Shown here piece after piece: positions 8,311-17,338 of a stretch of DNA of 64,000 nucleotides (position 1 is the first letter of the stretch; each line of letters opens with the position of its first letter). The stretch is from an uncultured Lachnospiraceae bacterium (lineage in GTDB: Bacteria > Bacillota > Clostridia > Lachnospirales > Lachnospiraceae), in the NCBI GenBank assembly GCA_910585895.1, contig CAJUHY010000009.1, positions 14,597 through 78,596 on the forward strand. The letters are read 5' to 3'. The notes under the pieces are model-generated. The model was given only the letters and a program-made list of their open reading frames with translations, ran no database searches and was not told the origin of the DNA. The position numbers and the translations under genes are program-made.

Positions 8311-8622
8311 TTATAAGTTATGTTTTTCCGCCACCTGTACCAGGTAGCGCAGACGTTTCGCTTCCAGGCTTAATACTTCCCTGCCCAGTTCTGTGGTCTG
8401 ATAGACTTTGCGTCTCTTATCTTCACTCTTGACGGAGCAGATAAGTTTCTGCTTGAGCAGGTTTTCAATCGCGCCGTACATGGTTCCGGCGGCAATCCGC
8501 ACATTTCCCTCGCTCAACGTTTCCACTTTCTGCATAATGTAATAGCCGTGCCCCGGTTCCAGCAATGCCACCAGGATATACCAGGTTGTTTCGGTAAGGG
8601 GCAGGTAGCTGCTTAAATTCAT
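8311..8622 (-). CDS. PadR family transcriptional regulator
   Basis: 103-residue winged-helix repressor of the short PadR-s2 type. Visible are the N-terminal helix with ILVALLEPGHGYYIMQKVE, the recognition region VRIAAGTMYGAIENLLKQKLI and the wing SEDKRRKVYQTTELGREVL, followed by one dimerisation helix. It heads the padR-DUF2812 unit. Its promoter region contains two copies of a palindrome, one exactly between the -35 and -10 boxes, so autorepression is very likely. AAAGGAGA precedes the ATG. Confidence 0.94.
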   Translation of the reverse strand: MNLSSYLPLTETTWYILVALLEPGHGYYIMQKVETLSEGNVRIAAGTMYGAIENLLKQKLICSVKSEDKRRKVYQTTELGREVLSLEAKRLRYLVQVAEKHNL

Positions 8623-8654
8623 ATCATGTCTCCTTTCATTTGTATATAGGCAAA

Positions 8655-8708
8655 ATATACAGTTAAACTATATAATTAGATTATATACAGTTAGACTGTA
8701 TATGTCAA
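8655..8708 (-). promoter_or_regulatory. padR promoter with two palindromic operators
   Basis: Read leftward, TTGACA (8708-8703), a 17-bp spacer and TATAAT (8685-8680) form a consensus sigma-A promoter. The spacer is filled by the perfect palindrome ATATACAGT-TAG-ACTGTATAT (8683-8703). A second, imperfect copy ATATACAGT-TAA-ACTATATA (8655-8674) overlaps the expected start of transcription, centred 28 bp away. Repressor bound at either site would block polymerase. PadR is the obvious candidate. Confidence 0.85.
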
Positions 8709-8737
8709 GGAGAAATTTAAAATTTGTGAAGTAGGGA

Positions 8738-8766
8738 TTGACAAATGCGCATATTTTTTGTATGAT
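8738..8766 (+). promoter_or_regulatory. sigma-A promoter of the aldolase-like gene
   Basis: TTGACA (8738-8743), a 17-bp spacer and TATGAT (8761-8766) precede the gene starting at 8838. It is divergent from, and 30 bp away from, the PadR operators, so PadR could in principle also affect it. Confidence 0.8.
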
Positions 8767-8837
8767 ACTTATACTTTAACGGTTTAAAGCGCGAATGCAG
8801 AAGCGGAATAACTGCATAAGGAATGGAGGAAAGAGAG

Positions 8838-9821
8838 ATGTCAGAGAATTACAATAAGAGGAACTTGATGGACTACAGCCCGGATATCAAAGTATTGGAC
8901 TGTACGATGAGGGATGGTGGGCTTGTAAATAATTTTGCATTTACAGATGAATTTGTCCGCGATTTATATCAGGCTAATATAAAGGCGGGCGTTGATTATA
9001 TGGAGTTTGGTTATAAGGCGTCTAAGGAGTTGTTTGACCCTAAGGAGTTTGGCAAATGGAAATTTTGTGAGGAGAAAGAAATCCGCGCCATTGTGGGGGA
9101 CAATAAATCACCCTTGAAAATTTCAGTGATGGCGGATGTGGGGCGCTGTGACTATAAGACGGACATTCTGCAGAAAAAGGACAGTGTCATAGACCTGGTG
9201 CGCGTGGCAACTTACATACATCAGATACCTGCCGCTGTCAAGATGATAGAAGATATCAAGAAAAAGGGCTATGAGGTGACGGTAAATATCATGGCGGTGT
9301 CCAAGGTCAACAGCGATGATTTGGATGCGGCATTGCAGATCCTCTCCCAGAGTTCTGTCGATGCCATTTACCTGGTGGACAGCTTTGGCTCTTTCTACCC
9401 GGAGCAGATAACAAAACTTTCCCAGAAATATGTAGAGATTGCGGATTCCGCCGGCAAGATTGTGGGAATCCATGCGCACAATAACCAGCAGCTGGCATTT
9501 GCCAATACAATCGAAGCCTGCCGTATGGGCGTCTGCCTGTTGGATGCCACGGTAAACGGCATGGGGCGCGGCGCTGGGAACTGCTTTCTGGAAGCGCTGC
9601 TCAGTTTCCTTAAGAATCCAAAGTACGATGAGATTCCGATTATCCGTTTTGTGGAAAAGCATATGCTGAAATTAAAAGAAGAAGGTGCCGTCTGGGGCTA
9701 TGACATCCCTTACCTGCTGACCGGAATCTTAAACAGCCATCCTTCTACGGCAATCAAGTTCATTAAGGATAAGAGGACAGATTACACAAGGCTGATGCAG
9801 GAACTGATGGATCTTGAATAG
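8838..9821 (+). CDS. HMGL-like aldolase-domain protein (4-hydroxy-2-oxovalerate aldolase / LeuA superfamily)
   Basis: 327 residues forming a DRE-TIM metallolyase barrel. The signature VLDCTMRDGG carries the R-D pair that binds metal and substrate; AIYLVDSFGSFYPEQ and GIHAHNNQQLAFANTIEA contain the other conserved Asp and the H-x-H metal ligands, and NGMGRGAGNCFLEALL closes the barrel. Relatives cleave or form C-C bonds at 2-oxo acids. Genomic copies of this type are annotated only as aldolase catalytic domain protein, and there is no partner dehydrogenase here to define a pathway. GGAGG precedes the chosen ATG at 8838; the ATG at 8823 overlaps that site. Confidence 0.85.
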   Translation: MSENYNKRNLMDYSPDIKVLDCTMRDGGLVNNFAFTDEFVRDLYQANIKAGVDYMEFGYKASKELFDPKEFGKWKFCEEKEIRAIVGDNKSPLKISVMADVGRCDYKTDILQKKDSVIDLVRVATYIHQIPAAVKMIEDIKKKGYEVTVNIMAVSKVNSDDLDAALQILSQSSVDAIYLVDSFGSFYPEQITKLSQKYVEIADSAGKIVGIHAHNNQQLAFANTIEACRMGVCLLDATVNGMGRGAGNCFLEALLSFLKNPKYDEIPIIRFVEKHMLKLKEEGAVWGYDIPYLLTGILNSHPSTAIKFIKDKRTDYTRLMQELMDLE

Positions 9822-9851
9822 GAGAGATGGAACAATCGCATATCATAAATA

Positions 9852-9899
9852 AAAGGTGGAAAGTCTGTCCAGGAAGGCAGATTTCTCCTCCTTTTTTAA
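9852..9899 (+). terminator. intrinsic terminator after the aldolase-like gene
   Basis: AAAGGTGGAAAGTCTG (9852-9867) pairs with CAGATTTCTCCTCCTTT (9878-9894), followed by a T run. The remaining 200 bp to trigger factor is AT-rich; a TGATATACT at 10002-10010 looks like an extended -10 box for tig, without a good -35. Confidence 0.8.
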
Positions 9900-10099
9900 T
9901 ATATGTTTTTATAACTGCGTTCTTTATGCAGTGGCAGTTATTGAGGCAATTTGCAGTTGATAGAAAAAATCAAAAAAGTTCTGGTATTTTTCCGGCATAT
10001 ATGATATACTCTTAAAATGATTGTGTATTTATTGTACAGAGATAGATCTGTTTAGAAAAAGTTACCGCGTGATATAGATGTAAGGAGGAAATAATTGTA

Positions 10100-11401
10100 A
10101 TGAGCGTACAGGTGGAAAATTTAGAGAAAAATATGGTAAAACTTACCATTGAGGTATCAGCAGATGAATTGGAAAAAGCTCTGCAGGCAGCTTACCTGAA
10201 AGAGAAGCATAGAATCAGCCTTCCGGGATTCCGTAAGGGCAAAGTGCCGAGAGCTATGATTGAGAAGATGTATGGACCTGAAATCTTCTTCGAGGATGCA
10301 GCAAATATGCTGATTACCCAGGAATATCCCAAGGCTGTGGAGGAGTCCGGCGCTGACGTTGTTTCCAGACCAGAGATTGATGTTACGCAGATTGAAAAAG
10401 GAAAGCCGTTTATCTTTACGGCGGAAGTTGCCGTAAGGCCGGAAGTGACCCTTGGAGAGTATAAGGGCGTTACGGTAACGAAGGTTGACAACGCAGTGAC
10501 AGAAGAAGAACTGAATGAAGAGATTGACAGGGAGAGAAAGAGCAATGCCAGGACCATTACGGTAGAAGACCGAGCAATTGCAGAGGGAGACACGGCTGTG
10601 ATTGATTTTGAAGGATTTGCAGACGGCGTTGCCTTTGAGGGCGGCAAAGGCGAGAACCATTCCCTGGTGATTGGTTCCCATTCCTTTATTCCGGGCTTTG
10701 AGGAACAGCTGATAGGCAAGAATACCGGGGATGAGTTCGATGTTAATGTTACTTTCCCGGAGGAGTACCATGCGCAGGAACTTGCTGGCAAGCCGGCAGT
10801 ATTTAAGGTAAAGGTGAACGAAGTGAAAGCGGAGGAACTGCCGGAGCTTGACGATGAATTTGCGCAGGATGTCTCTGAATTTGATACGCTGGCTGAGTAC
10901 AAAGAGAGCGTTGAGAAAAAGCTTGTTGAGCGCAAGGAAGCAGAAGGAAAGCGCGCGCAGGAGAACGAGGCGATAGATATTATTGTGGAAGCTTCCCAGA
11001 TGGAGATTCCAGATGTGATGATAGAGAATCAGATACAGTCTATGATGGAGGATTTTGCCAACAGGATTTCCCAGTCGGGACTGTCCATGGAGCAATATAT
11101 GCAGTTCAGCGGCACGTCTGTGGAGCAGATGACAGAGCAGATGAAGCCGGAGGCTTTGAAACGTATCCAGTCTACACTTGTGTTAGAAGAGATTGCCAAG
11201 AAAGAGAACATTGAAGTATCAGAGGAAGATGTGGATGCAGAACTTCAGAAGATGGCAGGCATGTACGGAATGCAGGCGGACCAGCTGAAAGCGTATATGG
11301 GTGATTCTGAGAAGGAATCCATGAAGATGGAGATTGCGGTTCAGAAAGCAATAGAGTTGATTATGGAACATGCCCAAGTAAAGGAGGCAGATTCAGAATA
11401 A
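10100..11401 (+). CDS. tig: trigger factor, ribosome-associated chaperone and prolyl isomerase
   Basis: 433 residues, the usual length. The N-terminal ribosome-binding domain carries the signature GFRKGKVPRAMIEK (the GFRxGKxP loop that contacts ribosomal protein L23). The FKBP-type isomerase domain lies near residues 160-245, with AVIDFEGFADGVAFEGG and FIPGFEEQLIG. The rest is the helical C-terminal chaperone domain. It binds nascent chains as they leave the ribosome. The gene is first in tig-clpP-clpX-lon-ysxC, the arrangement typical of Firmicutes. AAGGAGG lies at a good distance from the ATG. Confidence 0.98.
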   Translation: MSVQVENLEKNMVKLTIEVSADELEKALQAAYLKEKHRISLPGFRKGKVPRAMIEKMYGPEIFFEDAANMLITQEYPKAVEESGADVVSRPEIDVTQIEKGKPFIFTAEVAVRPEVTLGEYKGVTVTKVDNAVTEEELNEEIDRERKSNARTITVEDRAIAEGDTAVIDFEGFADGVAFEGGKGENHSLVIGSHSFIPGFEEQLIGKNTGDEFDVNVTFPEEYHAQELAGKPAVFKVKVNEVKAEELPELDDEFAQDVSEFDTLAEYKESVEKKLVERKEAEGKRAQENEAIDIIVEASQMEIPDVMIENQIQSMMEDFANRISQSGLSMEQYMQFSGTSVEQMTEQMKPEALKRIQSTLVLEEIAKKENIEVSEEDVDAELQKMAGMYGMQADQLKAYMGDSEKESMKMEIAVQKAIELIMEHAQVKEADSE

Positions 11402-11413
11402 GGAGGAAGTTGC

Positions 11414-11998
11414 ATGAGTTTAGTACCTTATGTCGTTGAGCAAACAAGCAGAGGAGAACGGTCTTACGATATATATTCCAGGCTGTTAAAAGACAGAATC
11501 ATATTCCTGGGTGAGGAAGTAAATGAGACAACAGCCGGACTTGTGGTGGCGCAGCTCTTATTCCTCGAATCTGAGGACCCCGCGAAGGATATTCATTTGT
11601 ATATCAATTCACCGGGCGGCGTGGTGACTGCCGGTCTTGCAATTTATGATACTATGAACTATATCAAGTGCGATGTAGAGACAATCTGTATCGGACTTGC
11701 GGCAAGCATGGGTGCGTTTTTGCTGGCAGGAGGAACAAAAGGCAAACGCTTTGCGCTTCCGAATGCTGAGATTATGATTCATCAGCCTTCTGGAGGAGCC
11801 AAAGGACAGGCAACGGATATTCAGATTGTCGCAGACAATATTTTGAAGACCAAGAAACGCCTGAATACCATTCTGTCTGAAAATACAGGCAAGCCGTACG
11901 ATGTGATTGCAGCAGATACAGAGCGCGATAATTATATGTCTGCGGCTGAGGCGAAAGAATATGGCATCATAGATGGCGTGATTACAAACAGAAAGTAA
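11414..11998 (+). CDS. clpP: ATP-dependent Clp protease proteolytic subunit
   Basis: 194 residues, full length. The catalytic Ser is in GLAASMGAFLLAGG, the His in MIHQPSGGAKGQ, and the Asp in the later DTERDNYMS segment. The strand YINSPGGVVTAGLAIYD lines the substrate channel. ClpP forms a double heptamer that degrades proteins unfolded by ClpX or ClpC. The gene starts 12 bp after trigger factor with AAGGAGG, and its partner clpX follows after a possible attenuating hairpin. Confidence 0.98.
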   Translation: MSLVPYVVEQTSRGERSYDIYSRLLKDRIIFLGEEVNETTAGLVVAQLLFLESEDPAKDIHLYINSPGGVVTAGLAIYDTMNYIKCDVETICIGLAASMGAFLLAGGTKGKRFALPNAEIMIHQPSGGAKGQATDIQIVADNILKTKKRLNTILSENTGKPYDVIAADTERDNYMSAAEAKEYGIIDGVITNRK

Positions 11999-12003
11999 GA
12001 ATC

Positions 12004-12035
12004 AGGGACAGCGAGCATAAGCCACTGTCCCTTTT
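12004..12035 (+). terminator. hairpin between clpP and clpX
   Basis: AGGGACAG (12004-12011) and CTGTCCCT (12025-12032) with a 13-nt loop and a short TTTT. This could terminate or partly attenuate tig-clpP transcription before clpX. Confidence 0.6.
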
Positions 12036-12144
12036 GAGAAATGGAATTATGCTGCTTCGCAGCGCAAATCCGGCGCGGGAAACGTTTTAATCAGCGTTTT
12101 CCGGGGTAATTTGAAACAGAATAAAGAAAAGGTGGAACAGAATT

Positions 12145-13407
12145 ATGGCTGGAAGATTTGAAGAGAGAATACGCTGTTCTTTCTGCGGAAAGACGGACGG
12201 CCAGGTGCGCAAGATGATTGCAGGGCCGAATGGCGCATATATCTGTGATGAGTGTGTGGATATCTGTGCAGAGATTATAGAGGAAGAATTGTTAGAAGAG
12301 GAAGAAATGATTGCAGAACCGGAAGTTGAGGAAATCAACTTGTTAAAGCCGGAGGAATTGAAGAGCTTTCTCGATGAGTATGTGATTGGTCAGGAGGAGG
12401 CAAAGAAAGTACTGTCTGTTGCTGTTTACAATCACTATAAGAGAATTCTTGCGCCGCGTAATCTGGGTGTGGAATTACAGAAAAGCAATATACTTATGTT
12501 AGGGCCTACGGGCTGCGGCAAGACTTTGCTGGCGCAGACCCTGGCACGCATTATAAATGTTCCTTTTGCCATCGCAGATGCTACTGCGCTGACGGAGGCC
12601 GGCTATGTGGGTGAGGACGTGGAAAATATTCTGCTGAAAATCATTCAGGCGGCAGAAGGTGATATTGAACGTGCCCAGATGGGAATTATTTATGTTGATG
12701 AGATTGATAAGATAACCAGGAAGTCAGAGAATCCTTCCATTACAAGAGATGTGTCAGGAGAGGGTGTACAGCAGGCGCTTTTAAAAATTCTTGAAGGTAC
12801 AGTGGCAAGCGTACCGCCGCAGGGCGGCAGAAAGCATCCGCAGCAGGAACTGATTCAGATTGATACCACGAATATCCTCTTTATCTGCGGCGGCGCGTTT
12901 GAGGGTCTTGATAAGATTGTGGAAACCAGGATGGACCAGAAATCTATGGGATTTAATGCGGAAATTGCAGATAAACGGGAACAGGATATTGGATTGATAT
13001 TAAAGCATGTGCTTCCCCAGGACTTGGTAAAATTTGGATTAATACCGGAGTTTGTGGGACGTGTGCCGGTGACTGTTTCCCTGGATTCTTTAGACCGGGA
13101 AGCGTTGGTGCGCATCTTAAAAGAGCCTAAAAATTCCCTGATTCGTCAATATCAGGCGTTGTTCGACTTAGACGGCGTTCAATTGATTTTTGATGAGGAA
13201 GCAGTGGAGGCAATTGCGGATAAGACTTTGAAGCGCAAGACAGGGGCGAGGGGCTTACGCGCGATTGTGGAGAAAGCGCTGATGGATTTGATGTACCGTG
13301 TACCTTCCGATACCAGCATTGCAGGTTGCAGAATTACCAAGGCTGTGGTTGAGGGCGAAGAAGAAGTGGAAATTATTTACCATAACAGCGAGAGTAAATC
13401 TGCCTGA
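12145..13407 (+). CDS. clpX: ClpX ATP-dependent unfoldase subunit
   Basis: 420 residues. The N-terminal zinc-binding domain has CSFCGKTDGQV and CDECVDIC (four Cys). The AAA+ module shows Walker A GPTGCGKTLLAQ, Walker B IIYVDEIDKI, the pore loop GYVGEDVENIL and the C-terminal sensor-2 segment KTGARGLRAIVE. ClpX selects, unfolds and threads substrates into ClpP. It is placed between clpP and lon as expected. AAAGGTGGAA precedes the ATG. Confidence 0.98.
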   Translation: MAGRFEERIRCSFCGKTDGQVRKMIAGPNGAYICDECVDICAEIIEEELLEEEEMIAEPEVEEINLLKPEELKSFLDEYVIGQEEAKKVLSVAVYNHYKRILAPRNLGVELQKSNILMLGPTGCGKTLLAQTLARIINVPFAIADATALTEAGYVGEDVENILLKIIQAAEGDIERAQMGIIYVDEIDKITRKSENPSITRDVSGEGVQQALLKILEGTVASVPPQGGRKHPQQELIQIDTTNILFICGGAFEGLDKIVETRMDQKSMGFNAEIADKREQDIGLILKHVLPQDLVKFGLIPEFVGRVPVTVSLDSLDREALVRILKEPKNSLIRQYQALFDLDGVQLIFDEEAVEAIADKTLKRKTGARGLRAIVEKALMDLMYRVPSDTSIAGCRITKAVVEGEEEVEIIYHNSESKSA

Positions 13408-13418
13408 GGTGATAACGT

Positions 13419-15791
13419 ATGAATGAAGAATACAAGAAAATTCCGGCAGTGGCACTTCGGGGAATGACAATTCTTCCCGGGATGGTGGCACATTTTGATG
13501 TAAGCAGAATTAAATCCATCAAAGCAATTGAAAATGCCATGGTGGAGGACCAGAGGGTGTTTTTGGTCACGCAGAGAAATATCAATAAAGAAGACCCGGC
13601 GGAGGAAGATTTGTATTCCGTTGGAGTGCTTGCGGTAATCAAGCAGGTAATTAAGCTGCAGAATAATGTTGTCCGGGTATTGATTGAGGGAGAGCAGCGT
13701 GGGCAGCTGATAAATCTTTATGTGGAAGAAAGCCTTTATACAGATATTGAGATTTTGCAGGAACAGGAAGAGGATTTGTCTGAGGATATCAGGGAAGCAA
13801 TGATACGTGGGGTCAAAGAAACGTTTGGGCGTTACTGTATCCTAAATCCCAAGCCAGGCAAGGAGTTGGCAAAACAAATACAGGATATCCATGATTTGGG
13901 AAGACTGCTTGACGATATCGGCAACAACATTCCGGTGGCATTTGAGGAAAAACAGCGGCTTTTGGAAGCAGGTACGCTGCAGGAGCGCTATGAGACACTG
14001 TTAATTATATTGCTGAATGAGATTAATATCATTCAGATTAAGACAGAATTCCAGAGTAAAGTCAAAGAAAAGGTAGATAAGAATCAGAAAGAATATATAC
14101 TGCGGGAGCAGCTGCGCCTGATTCGTGAAGAACTTGGAGAGGACAATACCGTATCGGAGGCCGACCATTTTTTGGAAGAGACCGAAAATCTCGAAGCGGA
14201 CCAGGAAGTTAAGGATAAACTTAAAAAGGAGATTGAACGATTTAAAAATGTTTCCAGTAATTCTTCGGAAAGTGCAGTTATCCGCGGCTATATTGAGACA
14301 TTGCTGGAGCTGCCCTGGAACAAATCGTCCAAGGATAATAAAAACCTCGGTGATGCAGAACGCATATTGGATGAAGACCATTACGGCATGGAAAAAGTCA
14401 AGGAGCGTATGTTGGAATTTCTCGCTGTGCGCAACCTCACGGCAAAGGGAGACAGTCCCATTATCTGTCTAGTGGGCCCCCCTGGAACGGGCAAGACGAG
14501 TATTGCCCGCTCCGTGGCACGTGCGCTGGATAAGAAATATGTGCGCATCAGTCTGGGCGGCGTCCGCGATGAGGCTGAAATCCGCGGTCACAGAAAGACA
14601 TATGTGGGAGCTATGCCTGGGCGCATTGCCAATGGACTGAAGAATTCGGGCGTGAAAAACCCTCTGATGCTTCTGGATGAGATAGACAAAATCAGCAGCG
14701 ATTACAAAGGTGATACGGCATCTGCATTGCTGGAGGTGCTGGACAGTGAACAGAACAGTAAGTTCCGCGACCATTATGTGGAACTGCCTCTTGATTTATC
14801 GGAGGTGCTATTTATAGCAACGGCGAATTCCCTGCAGGATATTCAGCGTCCATTGTTGGACCGCATGGAAATTATAGAGGTCAGCAGTTATACGGAAAAT
14901 GAGAAAGCGCATATTGCCAGAGAACACCTGATTGCCAAGCAGATGGAGAAAAACGGGCTTAAACCGGGTCAGCTGTCCATCAGTGACCGTGCCCTGGAGA
15001 AGTTAATCCGCGGTTATACCAGAGAGGCGGGTGTGCGTAATCTGGAACGGAAAATTGGTGAAATTTGCCGCAAAGCAGCGCGTGAACTATATAATGAGGA
15101 GTTTCCCGAAGGACAGAAGGAATCAAAGAGAGACCGGAAGAAACAAAACGAGAAAAAGAAAAAAGTCATTAAAGTTACAGAAAATAGAGTGGAAAAACTG
15201 CTTGGAAAAGAAAAATATAATTATGATATAATTAATGAGAGCGATGAGGTTGGTATTGTCCGCGGCCTTGCCTGGACAAGCGTGGGCGGGGATACCTTGC
15301 AGATAGAAGTCAATATTATGCCGGGTAAAGGAGAATTCCAGCTGACGGGGCAGCTGGGGGATGTAATGAAGGAGTCTGCTCAGGCGGGGATCAGCTACAT
15401 CCGTTCTGTCAGTGAAAAGTATCAGATAGACAAAGAATTTTTTAAGGAATACGATATTCACATTCATATCCCGGAGGGGGCGGTGCCTAAGGATGGACCT
15501 TCCGCCGGAATTACGATGGCCACAGCCATGCTTTCTGCAATTACGAAAAGGAAAGTGCGCAAGGATGTGGCGATGACGGGAGAGATTACGCTTCGCGGCA
15601 GAGTACTGCCCATCGGCGGACTGAAAGAGAAGATTCTCGCGGCAAAGAATGCGGGGATTAAGACTATCTGCGTACCCAGGAAGAATGAACCGGATGTAGA
15701 AGAGATTTCCCAGGAAATTAAAAAAGGTCTGGAAATCGTGTTTGTAGAAAATATGCAACAGGTGTTAGAGACAGCATTGGTGAAGGAGTAA
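13419..15791 (+). CDS. lon: Lon protease (LonA type)
   Basis: 790 residues. An N-terminal substrate-binding domain and a coiled region precede the AAA+ module with Walker A GPPGTGKTSIAR and Walker B MLLDEIDKI. The C-terminal protease domain contains the catalytic Ser in PKDGPSAGITMA and the Lys in the downstream GLKEKILAAKNAGI segment. A lysine-rich linker (about residues 567-590, KRDRKKQNEKKKK) between the ATPase and protease domains is more charged than usual. Lon degrades misfolded and regulatory proteins in the cytoplasm. It begins 12 bp after clpX. Confidence 0.98.
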   Translation: MNEEYKKIPAVALRGMTILPGMVAHFDVSRIKSIKAIENAMVEDQRVFLVTQRNINKEDPAEEDLYSVGVLAVIKQVIKLQNNVVRVLIEGEQRGQLINLYVEESLYTDIEILQEQEEDLSEDIREAMIRGVKETFGRYCILNPKPGKELAKQIQDIHDLGRLLDDIGNNIPVAFEEKQRLLEAGTLQERYETLLIILLNEINIIQIKTEFQSKVKEKVDKNQKEYILREQLRLIREELGEDNTVSEADHFLEETENLEADQEVKDKLKKEIERFKNVSSNSSESAVIRGYIETLLELPWNKSSKDNKNLGDAERILDEDHYGMEKVKERMLEFLAVRNLTAKGDSPIICLVGPPGTGKTSIARSVARALDKKYVRISLGGVRDEAEIRGHRKTYVGAMPGRIANGLKNSGVKNPLMLLDEIDKISSDYKGDTASALLEVLDSEQNSKFRDHYVELPLDLSEVLFIATANSLQDIQRPLLDRMEIIEVSSYTENEKAHIAREHLIAKQMEKNGLKPGQLSISDRALEKLIRGYTREAGVRNLERKIGEICRKAARELYNEEFPEGQKESKRDRKKQNEKKKKVIKVTENRVEKLLGKEKYNYDIINESDEVGIVRGLAWTSVGGDTLQIEVNIMPGKGEFQLTGQLGDVMKESAQAGISYIRSVSEKYQIDKEFFKEYDIHIHIPEGAVPKDGPSAGITMATAMLSAITKRKVRKDVAMTGEITLRGRVLPIGGLKEKILAAKNAGIKTICVPRKNEPDVEEISQEIKKGLEIVFVENMQQVLETALVKE

Positions 15792-15795
15792 CTTT

Positions 15796-16428
15796 ATGGT
15801 AATTAAAACGGTGGAATTAGAACTTGTCTGCGGCGTTACCAGCAAACTTCCAGATACGGATAAGCCGGAAATTGCTTTTGCGGGCAAATCCAATGTCGGG
15901 AAATCTTCTCTGATTAATGGGCTGATGAACCGCAAGTCGCTGGCTCGCACCTCTTCACAGCCCGGAAAGACCCAGACGCTTAATTATTATAATATCAATA
16001 ACTGTTTGTATCTGGTAGATCTTCCAGGATACGGCTATGCCAAAGCCAATGTTAAAGAGAAGGAAAAATGGGGGAAGATGATTGAGAATTACCTTCATAA
16101 TTCAAGGCAGCTGCAGGCAGTATTTTTGCTGGTTGATATACGCCATGAACCTTCTGCGAATGATAAACAGATGTATGAATGGATTGTCTATCAGGGATAT
16201 GAACCGATTATCATTGCCACGAAGCTGGATAAGATTAAGCGCAGTCAGACGGCGCAACATGTGAAGATGATAAAAACCGGGCTGAATGTGAAGCCTGGGA
16301 CGGCAGTGCTTCCTTATTCTGCCCTGACGAAACAGGGAAGGGAGGAAATCTGGAACCTGGTGGATGAACTGCTGGGACTGGAGGAGCCGGAGGAGAATTC
16401 CCAGGGAGGGAATCATGGGAAGAAATAA
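15796..16428 (+). CDS. ysxC: ribosome biogenesis GTP-binding protein YsxC/EngB
   Basis: 210 residues. G1 is GKSNVGKSSLINGL, G3 is DLPGYGYA and G4 is ATKLDKIKRS. This small GTPase is needed for late assembly of the 50S subunit. It starts 4 bp after the lon stop, reproducing the lon-ysxC pairing of Bacillus. The C-terminal tail after about residue 190 is Glu/Gly-rich, and its last 14 bases overlap the start of the next gene, which implies translational coupling. Confidence 0.96.
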   Translation: MVIKTVELELVCGVTSKLPDTDKPEIAFAGKSNVGKSSLINGLMNRKSLARTSSQPGKTQTLNYYNINNCLYLVDLPGYGYAKANVKEKEKWGKMIENYLHNSRQLQAVFLLVDIRHEPSANDKQMYEWIVYQGYEPIIIATKLDKIKRSQTAQHVKMIKTGLNVKPGTAVLPYSALTKQGREEIWNLVDELLGLEEPEENSQGGNHGKK

Positions 16429-17311
16429 ATACCTGTTTGTATCTGTGATGCTGCTTGCCATTGCACTGGCAGGCGGTATTTTTACAAAAGTATATGTAAA
16501 TATGGAGGCACAGCGGCAAAAGGGGCAGGAAATTTGTGTGGTAACTTCTTTCTACCCGATTTATATTGCCGCCTGTAATGTGGCGAAAGACAGCCCGGGC
16601 ATTGTTGTGGAGAATCTCAGTGAGCCGCAGACAGGATGTCTGCATGATTATCAGCTTACGCCGCAGGACATGATTTTGCTGTCCGGGGCTGATTTGTTTC
16701 TGGTGAACGGCGGTGGGATAGAGAATTTTCTTGCCAGAGTCGGGCAGTCCTGTCCTGCTCTTGCGATTGTGGAAACTTCTGAGGGAACAGATATGCAGGA
16801 GGAAAATGCCCATGTCTGGATGGATACCAGGCGTTATAAACTTATGGTAGAAAATATTGCGGAAGCATTTATGGAAGCAGATCCTGTTCATGCACATATT
16901 TATCAGGAGAATGCCGAGCGGTATGGCGAGAAGATTCAATTGCTGACGGAGGAGCTGGAGGAGCTTCGCGAGGTTACATCCGCAAAGCCGGCGGTGATTT
17001 TCCATGAGGCATATGAGTATGTCGTGGAAGAACTGGGTATGGATGCCGTGTATTGTCTGGATTTGGACGAAGAGCGTCAGGTCAGCGCCTGGGAGGTGGC
17101 GGATGTCATGCGTGAAATCTCAGAGAACCAGGTGTCCGTGGTCTTTGCCGAAGAATTGTATGGCAGGGACATGGGGGATACCGTGGAAGCAGAGACACAG
17201 GCAAAGGTCTGTTATCTGGATACTCTGGTACGCGGTGATTACCAGATCGACAGTTACCTGCAGGCTATGCAGCAGAATATTGAAACCTTAAAGCAGGTTT
17301 TTGGGGAGTAG
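16415..17311 (+). CDS. metal ABC transporter substrate-binding protein (ZnuA-like)
   Basis: 298 residues from the ATG at 16415, which follows CAGGGAGGG. A hydrophobic segment near residues 6-24 is a signal or anchor. The ZnuA/cluster 9 fold is seen in VVTSFYPIYIAACNVA, with candidate metal ligands His in CLHDYQLTP, AHVWMD and FHEAYEY and an acidic ligand in FAEELYGRDMGD. The usual His-rich loop is absent. No Cys follows the hydrophobic segment, so there is no lipobox, which is odd for a Gram-positive binding protein. It heads a binding protein / ATPase / permease set for zinc or manganese. Confidence 0.85.
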   Translation: MGRNKYLFVSVMLLAIALAGGIFTKVYVNMEAQRQKGQEICVVTSFYPIYIAACNVAKDSPGIVVENLSEPQTGCLHDYQLTPQDMILLSGADLFLVNGGGIENFLARVGQSCPALAIVETSEGTDMQEENAHVWMDTRRYKLMVENIAEAFMEADPVHAHIYQENAERYGEKIQLLTEELEELREVTSAKPAVIFHEAYEYVVEELGMDAVYCLDLDEERQVSAWEVADVMREISENQVSVVFAEELYGRDMGDTVEAETQAKVCYLDTLVRGDYQIDSYLQAMQQNIETLKQVFGE

Positions 17312-17338
17312 TTTGAATTTAGGAAGAAGGAAATATAT

